In this document: piece after piece, positions 59,137 to 64,000 of the stretch | Layout: the number at the start of each line of letters is the position of its first letter | Numbering within the stretch: the stretch's first letter is position 1 | Position numbers and translations under genes: made by a program | Notes under the pieces: model-generated | What the model was told of the DNA's origin: nothing | Seen by the model: only the letters and a program-made list of their open reading frames with translations | Database searches by the model: none | DNA from: Mucilaginibacter gossypiicola | Lineage (GTDB): Bacteria > Bacteroidota > Bacteroidia > Sphingobacteriales > Sphingobacteriaceae | DNA: 64,000 bases | Direction: 5' to 3' | Assembly (NCBI RefSeq): GCF_900110105.1 | Contig: NZ_FOCL01000010.1 | Span: 186,001-250,000 of the forward strand

Positions 59137-59943
59137 CTACTTTAACCCCTCGTTAATTGTCTTTCTCATCCAATACGGTGAGTTTACTGCGAAGCCTACC
59201 GTATGAAAAGCAACTTTTCCCTCCTTATTTAATATAACGCTGGTTGGATAAAGGCCTATTTTATACCCGGCAGCTATATCCCGGCCATCATCTATAATAT
59301 CATACTTAAACTCAGTTTGCTTCAGAAATTTTTTCAGGTCATAGCGATAATCCAGGGCTATTGCCAAAAAAACCACATTTGCGTTACCCTTATAATCATC
59401 AACCAGTTTATTTAACTCCGGAATCTCCTGCATACAGGCCGGGCAGCCAATGAACCAAAAATTGAGAACCACTACTTTGCCGCGCAAATCTTTTAGTTTG
59501 ATTTTATTCCCGTTGATATCGTGCGTACTAAACGGTTCCATTACCTCACCGGTATTAAAATAAGCAGATTCGTAAGGCTTGGAAAGAGAAGCCATGTACT
59601 GCTCTTTGGCTTCTTCGGGCGATAGTTGCTTAGGAGCATTTGCGGGAGTTCCATCTGCAGGTGTGGCATTGGGCTTTATATATCGTACCTCCCGCTCATC
59701 TTTCCTGTTAAGGATAAAGGCAGTTTTGGCATCTTCCATATTTTCGGGCAATAAAACGTATTGCCTTGTACGCATCAGATCACTCCATTCCTTATAAGTA
59801 AGTTGTTTTCCGGTCGAATCCTTCACAACTGAATGACTATCGATTCTGAAGGACCGATTAACAACTTTATGTGACAATGAATCTTGCGACCATGCAACGG
59901 AACTCCATGTTATAAATAAAAGCAAAAGGAAGATATACTTCAT
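59137..59943 (-). CDS. TlpA-family thioredoxin-like protein, exported
   Basis: A 268-residue protein with signal peptide 'LLLLFITWSSVAWSQ'. The N-terminal 120 residues are family-specific; the C-terminal thioredoxin domain has 'VVLNFWFIGCPACMQEIPELN' with active site Cys-Pro-Ala-Cys. Periplasmic TlpA/ResA-like proteins reduce disulphides for cytochrome maturation or repair. The segment 'NATPADGTPANAPKQLSPEEAKEQY' is a flexible linker. No cytochrome c gene is adjacent. Confidence 0.88.
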   Translation of the reverse strand: MKYIFLLLLFITWSSVAWSQDSLSHKVVNRSFRIDSHSVVKDSTGKQLTYKEWSDLMRTRQYVLLPENMEDAKTAFILNRKDEREVRYIKPNATPADGTPANAPKQLSPEEAKEQYMASLSKPYESAYFNTGEVMEPFSTHDINGNKIKLKDLRGKVVVLNFWFIGCPACMQEIPELNKLVDDYKGNANVVFLAIALDYRYDLKKFLKQTEFKYDIIDDGRDIAAGYKIGLYPTSVILNKEGKVAFHTVGFAVNSPYWMRKTINEGLK

Positions 59944-60127
59944 GACAGGTTTAGATTATATTTCATAAATATACCTGAAGATATTAATATATAGCGGTCA
60001 AACTGTAACAAAACAGGCAACATAATTAACGTTGGGTTATACTATCTGTCAAAAAGTTTATTGATCGGCAGTTGTAACAAATTGACATGGTGCATAGTCA
60101 TACCAACAAGTTTTTTATATTTATACC

Positions 60128-61366
60128 ATGCCGGTAAAAACCTCTTACAAAGAAAACATTTCCATTGCATTACAGTCTATAGCCGGCAACAGGCTGCGCA
60201 CCTCATTAACGGCGCTTATTATAGCCATAGGTATCATGGCGTTGGTCGGCATTTTAACGGCCATTGAGGGTATCAGGCAGTTTACCAATGATGCTTTTGC
60301 CGATCTGGGCGCAAACACTTTTACCTTGCAAAACCGTGGCGAAGGATTAAACTTCGGCAATGGCGGGCACCGGAAAGTGTATCCTGCCATTACGTACGAT
60401 CAGGCCGTACGTTTCAAAAACTCCTTTAAACTGCCTGTAGCTGTAGCCATTAATTTAGAAGTAAATGGCACCGCGGTAGCTAAATATGGTAATCAAAAAA
60501 CCAATCCGAATATATCCATCTCCGGTTCAAACGAAAACTACCTTGTTACAGCTGGTAAAAAACTTGCTTTCGGACGTAACTTTTCGGCCTCTGAGCTGGA
60601 GCACGGATCAAACGTGGTCATTATCGGCGACGAGATCAAAAAGAAGCTTTTTAAAACTGAAGACCCGATCAACAAATTAGTATATCTTGGTACCAACAGG
60701 TTCAGGATTGTTGGCGTGTTTGCATCAAAGGGTTCAAGTTCATTTGGAGGCGATAAATTTTGTGTGATCCCTGTATTAAAAGCCAAACAAATAGACAGTA
60801 CAAAAAACGCATCGTTTACGGTAACCATTAAAGTAGCCACTCCCGGCGCTCTTGACGCTACCATTGGCGAAGCCACTTCCCTGTTCAGAAACGTAAGGGG
60901 ATTGAACGTTATTAACCAGGATAACTTTGAAATAAGCCGGAGCGACTCGATACAAAAAGAACTTTCAGGCCAGCTTGCAGGGATAACAGCGGCCGGTTTT
61001 GCTGTTGGCATCATCACGCTTATCGGTGCGGCAATTGGTCTTATGAATATCATGCTGGTATCGGTAACCGAACGCACCCGCGAAATTGGCGTTCGGAAAG
61101 CTATAGGCGCAACGCCGGCCATTATTCGTAAACAATTTTTGATAGAGGCTATAGTGATCTGCCTTATAGGAGGTGCAGCAGGTATGATACTGGGAATGGC
61201 TGCCGGAAATCTTATCGCCGTTCAAATAAGCGGGGCGTTTGTTGTGCCATGGGGCTGGCTGTTCTTTGCAGTAGTGCTGTGTACGTTTATCGGTTTGATA
61301 TCGGGTTATTATCCTGCAAAAAAAGCGGCCAGGCTTGACCCGGTAGAGGCGTTGCGGTACGAATAG
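60128..61366 (+). CDS. MacB-type ABC transporter permease
   Basis: A 412-residue FtsX-like permease: one N-terminal span ('LRTSLTALIIAIGIMALVGIL'), a large periplasmic MacB_PCD domain (residues about 45-270) and three C-terminal spans with 'VTERTREIGVRKAIGATPAIIRKQFLIEAI' and 'YYPAKKAARLDPVEALRYE'. It needs a separate ATPase of the LolD/MacB type, which is not next to it. Export of a lipoprotein, peptide or drug by mechanotransmission is the likely role. Confidence 0.9.
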   Translation: MPVKTSYKENISIALQSIAGNRLRTSLTALIIAIGIMALVGILTAIEGIRQFTNDAFADLGANTFTLQNRGEGLNFGNGGHRKVYPAITYDQAVRFKNSFKLPVAVAINLEVNGTAVAKYGNQKTNPNISISGSNENYLVTAGKKLAFGRNFSASELEHGSNVVIIGDEIKKKLFKTEDPINKLVYLGTNRFRIVGVFASKGSSSFGGDKFCVIPVLKAKQIDSTKNASFTVTIKVATPGALDATIGEATSLFRNVRGLNVINQDNFEISRSDSIQKELSGQLAGITAAGFAVGIITLIGAAIGLMNIMLVSVTERTREIGVRKAIGATPAIIRKQFLIEAIVICLIGGAAGMILGMAAGNLIAVQISGAFVVPWGWLFFAVVLCTFIGLISGYYPAKKAARLDPVEALRYE

Positions 61367-61417
61367 AGAATTACTTCAAAATCTTGGAGGCTGTTTGCAA
61401 ACGATAGTTTTTGAATA

Positions 61418-61513
61418 TAGAGACGCATAATTGCGTCTTCCGCTTGCAATTTACGACAGCAGAGACGCTTTTGAAATCGGCTTGTCTCCGGGAGACGCAA
61501 TTATGCGCCTCTA
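61418..61513. repeat. Family E palindromic repeat
   Basis: TAGAGACGCATAATTGCGTC at the left and GACGCAATTATGCGCCTCTA at the right are complementary over 21 bp with one mismatch. Each arm is itself partly palindromic (GACGCATAATTGCGTC). The element lies between two copies of CTGTTTGCAAAC. Confidence 0.75.
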
Positions 61514-61565
61514 CAAAAATACTTTCTCTCATTTTTAAACAGCTTCTAAGAGACTGTTTGCAAAC

Positions 61566-61659
61566 AAAAAACGTCATTGCGAGGTACGAAGCAATCGCGA
61601 ACTATACAGAGTGGCTCTGTAAGTCGGGGATTGCTTCGTACCTCGCAATGACGTTTTTT
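61566..61659. repeat. Family C palindromic repeat, full copy
   Basis: A perfect 31-bp inverted repeat (61566-61596 with 61629-61659) with arms containing GTCATTGCGAGGTACGAAGC and a 32-nt loop. Its A-run and T-run ends mean that it could also stop transcription in both directions. Related pieces are at 8111, 8343 and 25309. Confidence 0.9.
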
Positions 61660-61711
61660 AAGCTATATCAACACATTCCCCTAAGGAGACGTTAACATAT
61701 TATCCAACAAA

Positions 61712-61734
61712 AAAGGCGCAATTAATGCGCCTTT
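61712..61734 (-). terminator. Terminator of the capsule/O-antigen operon
   Basis: An 8-bp stem AAAGGCGC/GCGCCTTT with a 7-nt loop is followed by a T-run on the minus strand, 22 bp past the CpsB-like stop. Confidence 0.8.
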
Positions 61735-61755
61735 CTTACAATAAATAAATATCTA

Positions 61756-62496
61756 CTAAAACAGCATCTTATTTTTAAGCGGATAATCAACCAGCACTTT
61801 CTCGATATAAGTTGTTTTGAGTGCATCACCTAAGGCAGCAGCATGTTTTAGATGGTGCATATCGCTTGAGATATAATCAATTAAGCTATTATCGATCAGG
61901 TCTTCAGCCATCTTTTTGATGTCCTTACCATAGTACCCGGTAAGTGATATTGTATTAAGCTGAAAATCAACACCCCAGCTATGCAGGTTTTTTAACTTAT
62001 CCAAATCAAGATACTGGTAACGCTCAGGGTGCGCCAAAATAGGTTTGTACCCCTTGTCATGGAGTTTTTGAATTACACTATGGGTATTAGGTGGCTGATT
62101 GATAAATGAAAACTCAAACAGCACATGGTTATCACCCATGGTCATCACCGGACCATTTTCTACGCGTGCCTCAAACGTTTCATCAAAATAATGTTCGGCA
62201 GCGGCTTCAACCGGGATATCTATTCCTTCTTCAACCAGTTCGGCTTTTAGTAAAGTAAGCGCATTACCTATAGTTTCGGGCGTATTACGATAAAAATCTA
62301 TCATAATATGCGGTGTGGCGATAATTTTTTTTATGCCCAGCGCCATCATTTTTTTGATCAATTCCACCGACTCTTCTGGTGTTTTGGCACCGTCGTCAAT
62401 TCCAGGCAACACATGCGAGTGCATATCAACCATGATACCTTCATAGTTGAACTTTGATTCCCTTACTTCTTTTTTCTTCTTAAAAAGCCCGAACAT
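61756..62496 (-). CDS. CpsB/CapC-family tyrosine-protein phosphatase (PHP fold)
   Basis: A 246-residue PHP-domain phosphatase. Metal ligands are visible in 'MVDMHSHVLPGIDDGAKTPEES', 'KIIATPHIMIDF', 'ILAHPERYQYL' and 'YISSDMHHLKHA'. In other bacteria the family dephosphorylates the tyrosine kinase controlling capsule chain export. It ends an operon with rfbB and galE, three bases after rfbB, which fits a role in surface polysaccharide control. Confidence 0.9.
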   Translation of the reverse strand: MFGLFKKKKEVRESKFNYEGIMVDMHSHVLPGIDDGAKTPEESVELIKKMMALGIKKIIATPHIMIDFYRNTPETIGNALTLLKAELVEEGIDIPVEAAAEHYFDETFEARVENGPVMTMGDNHVLFEFSFINQPPNTHSVIQKLHDKGYKPILAHPERYQYLDLDKLKNLHSWGVDFQLNTISLTGYYGKDIKKMAEDLIDNSLIDYISSDMHHLKHAAALGDALKTTYIEKVLVDYPLKNKMLF

Positions 62497-62499
62497 TTT

Positions 62500-63555
62500 T
62501 TATCTATCGTTATACTGACCGCTGTAATATTGCTGGTAATGACCAGATGTTACATCATTTAGCCACTCTTCATTAGCAAGATACCAATCTACAGTTTTTT
62601 CCAAACCTTCCTCAAAAGTTATGCCCGGCACCCAACCTAAATCATTTTTAAGCTTGGTTGCATCAATGGCATATCTTAGATCGTGCCCGGCCCTGTCTGT
62701 TACAAAAGTGATCAGTTTAGCCGATTCTCCTTCGGCCCTGCCTAATTTTTTGTCCAATATACTGCAAAGCAATCTGATCAGGTCAATATTTTTCCATTCA
62801 TTATGGCCACCAATATTATAGGTTGAACCCGATTTGGCATTATGGAATATTACATCTATTGCGCGGGCATGATCCTCAACCCAAAGCCAGTCGCGGATAT
62901 TTTCGCCTTTGCCGTACACAGGTACCGGTTTGCTTTGTTTGATATTATTGATTGCCAACGGAATAAGCTTTTCCGGAAAATGGAACGATCCGTAGTTATT
63001 TGAACAGTTTGATATTACCGTATCCATACCATAAGTATCCTGGTATGCCCTTACAAAATGATCAGAACCTGCTTTTGAAGCCGAATATGGTGAATGCGGA
63101 TCATAAGCCGTTTCTTCAGTAAACATGCCATCCTCGCCAAGGGTGCCATACACCTCATCGGTTGATACATGATAAAAACGGGTTTGATCATATCTGCCTT
63201 TCCAATGCTCGCGCGCGGTGTTAAGCAAGTTTACTGTGCCAACTACGTTGGTCATCACAAACTCAAGCGGATTAGTGATTGACCTGTCTACATGCGATTC
63301 GGCAGCAAGGTGGATCACAGCATCTGGATTCTCGGCTGCAAAAAGCTCATTAATAAAGGCAATATCAACGATATCCCCTTTTACAAACTTGTAATTAGGT
63401 TCATTCTCAATATCTTTTAAATTGGCAAGGTTGCCTGCATAGGTAAGCTTATCTAAATTAACAATGTTGTAATCAGGATAATTTTTTACAAACCTGCGCA
63501 CCACGTGCGAGCCAATAAAACCAGCACCACCTGTAATAATGATCTTTTTTTTCAT
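62500..63555 (-). CDS. rfbB: dTDP-glucose 4,6-dehydratase
   Basis: A 351-residue extended SDR. 'IITGGAGFIGSHVVRRFVKNYP' binds NAD, 'HLAAESHVDRSI' and 'YHVSTDEVYGTLG' are family hallmarks, 'YSASKAGSDHFVRAY' has the catalytic Tyr and Lys, and 'PVPVYGKGENIRDWLWVEDH' closes the substrate site. It makes dTDP-4-keto-6-deoxyglucose, the precursor of rhamnose and other deoxysugars. The rmlA, C and D genes are not in the window and may lie beyond the right edge. Confidence 0.95.
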   Translation of the reverse strand: MKKKIIITGGAGFIGSHVVRRFVKNYPDYNIVNLDKLTYAGNLANLKDIENEPNYKFVKGDIVDIAFINELFAAENPDAVIHLAAESHVDRSITNPLEFVMTNVVGTVNLLNTAREHWKGRYDQTRFYHVSTDEVYGTLGEDGMFTEETAYDPHSPYSASKAGSDHFVRAYQDTYGMDTVISNCSNNYGSFHFPEKLIPLAINNIKQSKPVPVYGKGENIRDWLWVEDHARAIDVIFHNAKSGSTYNIGGHNEWKNIDLIRLLCSILDKKLGRAEGESAKLITFVTDRAGHDLRYAIDATKLKNDLGWVPGITFEEGLEKTVDWYLANEEWLNDVTSGHYQQYYSGQYNDR

Positions 63556-63569
63556 CTCTTGCTGTTAGT

Positions 63570-64000
63570 TTAATTGAATGGATTTTGAGCAATATATTTT
63601 TCCCACTCCCAGGCCGATGACATCATTTCGCCTATACCAAGTTTAGCTGTCCAGCCAAGTTTGGTTGATGATTTGGTAACATCGCCCCAAACCTGCTCCA
63701 CATCACCTTCACGGCGCGGACCGATTTCGTAGTTCAGTTTTTCACCTGTAGTGCTTTCAAAAGCATGAATTACTTCCAACACCGAAGTGCCGTTGCCGGT
63801 ACCCAGGTTAAACACATCATAACCTTTAAATTCGTCTTTTTCAGCAAGCTTCAACGCAGCTACGTGGGCTTTGGCCAAATCAACTACGTGAATATAATCA
63901 CGGATACAGCTGCCATCCGGCGTATTATAATCATCGCCAAATACGGTTATTTTTTCGCGTTTGCCAATAGCTGTTTGTGTAATAAAAGGTACCAGGTTTT
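63570..64000 (-). CDS. galE: UDP-glucose 4-epimerase, C-terminal part (cut by window edge)
   Basis: The frame is open from the right edge to a stop at 63570, giving about 142 residues of the C-terminus. 'FGDDYNTPDGSCIRDYIHVVDLAKAHVAAL' and 'GPRREGDVEQVWGD' are the classical GalE C-terminal motifs. It interconverts UDP-glucose and UDP-galactose. The 14-bp gap to rfbB puts it in the same operon. The N-terminus and start are outside the window. Confidence 0.93.
   Translation of the reverse strand, partial: NLVPFITQTAIGKREKITVFGDDYNTPDGSCIRDYIHVVDLAKAHVAALKLAEKDEFKGYDVFNLGTGNGTSVLEVIHAFESTTGEKLNYEIGPRREGDVEQVWGDVTKSSTKLGWTAKLGIGEMMSSAWEWEKYIAQNPFN

Larger units (their letters stand above)
61367..61755. 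other. 389-bp gene-free region of nested repeats
   Basis: It holds the direct repeat CTGTTTGCAAAC (61391-61402 and 61554-61565), family E between the two copies, a full family C palindrome directly after the second, and the terminator of the next operon. The remaining bases show nothing else. Confidence 0.65.

Overview
The window is chromosomal DNA of a Bacteroidota bacterium, most likely a pigmented member of the Sphingobacteriaceae such as Mucilaginibacter or Pedobacter. The evidence is the Bacteroidota promoter form (TTG, a 19-20 nt spacer, TAnnTTTG) in front of the tRNA and the ATPase pair, the near absence of Shine-Dalgarno sites, the fused lycopene cyclase of the crtYcd type, and gene families typical of the group (split methylmalonyl-CoA mutase, M56 peptidase with BlaI, OmpA with a TSP3-like linker, DUF4964-type glutaminase). 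Genus is an inference from memory of these families, not from a search.

Layout. 0-3 kb: the start of a secreted glutaminase-like enzyme, an MFS exporter followed by a Crp-type regulator, and tRNA-Asn. 3-8 kb: a PfkB sugar kinase, then a carotenoid locus in which crtB, an unknown exported protein, a lycopene cyclase and a cytochrome b5-like protein overlap end to end and diverge from crtI. 8.5-23 kb: housekeeping and envelope genes (ECF sigma factor, murB, a BlaI/M56 sensor pair, recN, a TonB-like protein, fabI, clpC, ettA). 23-35 kb: SDR, MFS, M28 peptidase, recG, ridA, OmpA, M24 peptidase and meaB, separated by repeat-rich gaps. 36-43 kb: a glycan locus of five glycosyltransferase-like genes and an MsbA-like ABC exporter. 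43-51 kb: a coupled FAD-enzyme/DinB/CoA-binding operon, a sigma factor, a lemA/TPM/TPM group, a NUDIX hydrolase and PhzF. 51-54.6 kb: two overlapping P-loop ATPase genes in visibly A+T-rich DNA, with their own promoter and an array of inverted operator-like sites. 54.7-61 kb: dnaA, methylmalonyl-CoA mutase large subunit, an A-type Fe-S carrier, a TlpA-like thioredoxin and a MacB-type permease. 62-64 kb: capsule/O-antigen genes (CpsB-like phosphatase, rfbB, galE cut by the window edge).

Two things stand out beyond the ordinary genes. The first is the ATPase pair at 50.9-54.5 kb with its operator array, the best candidate here for an undescribed system; it resembles STAND/archaeal-type NTPase conflict systems but has no effector domain that I can recognise. 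The second is the density of dispersed palindromic repeats (at least seven families, several in two to five copies), which fill most long intergenic gaps and in one case appear to have entered the recN reading frame. The BlaI/M56 pair is also notable for two matching operators that fit exactly around its promoter, and for a periplasmic sensor region built of about eight short repeats.
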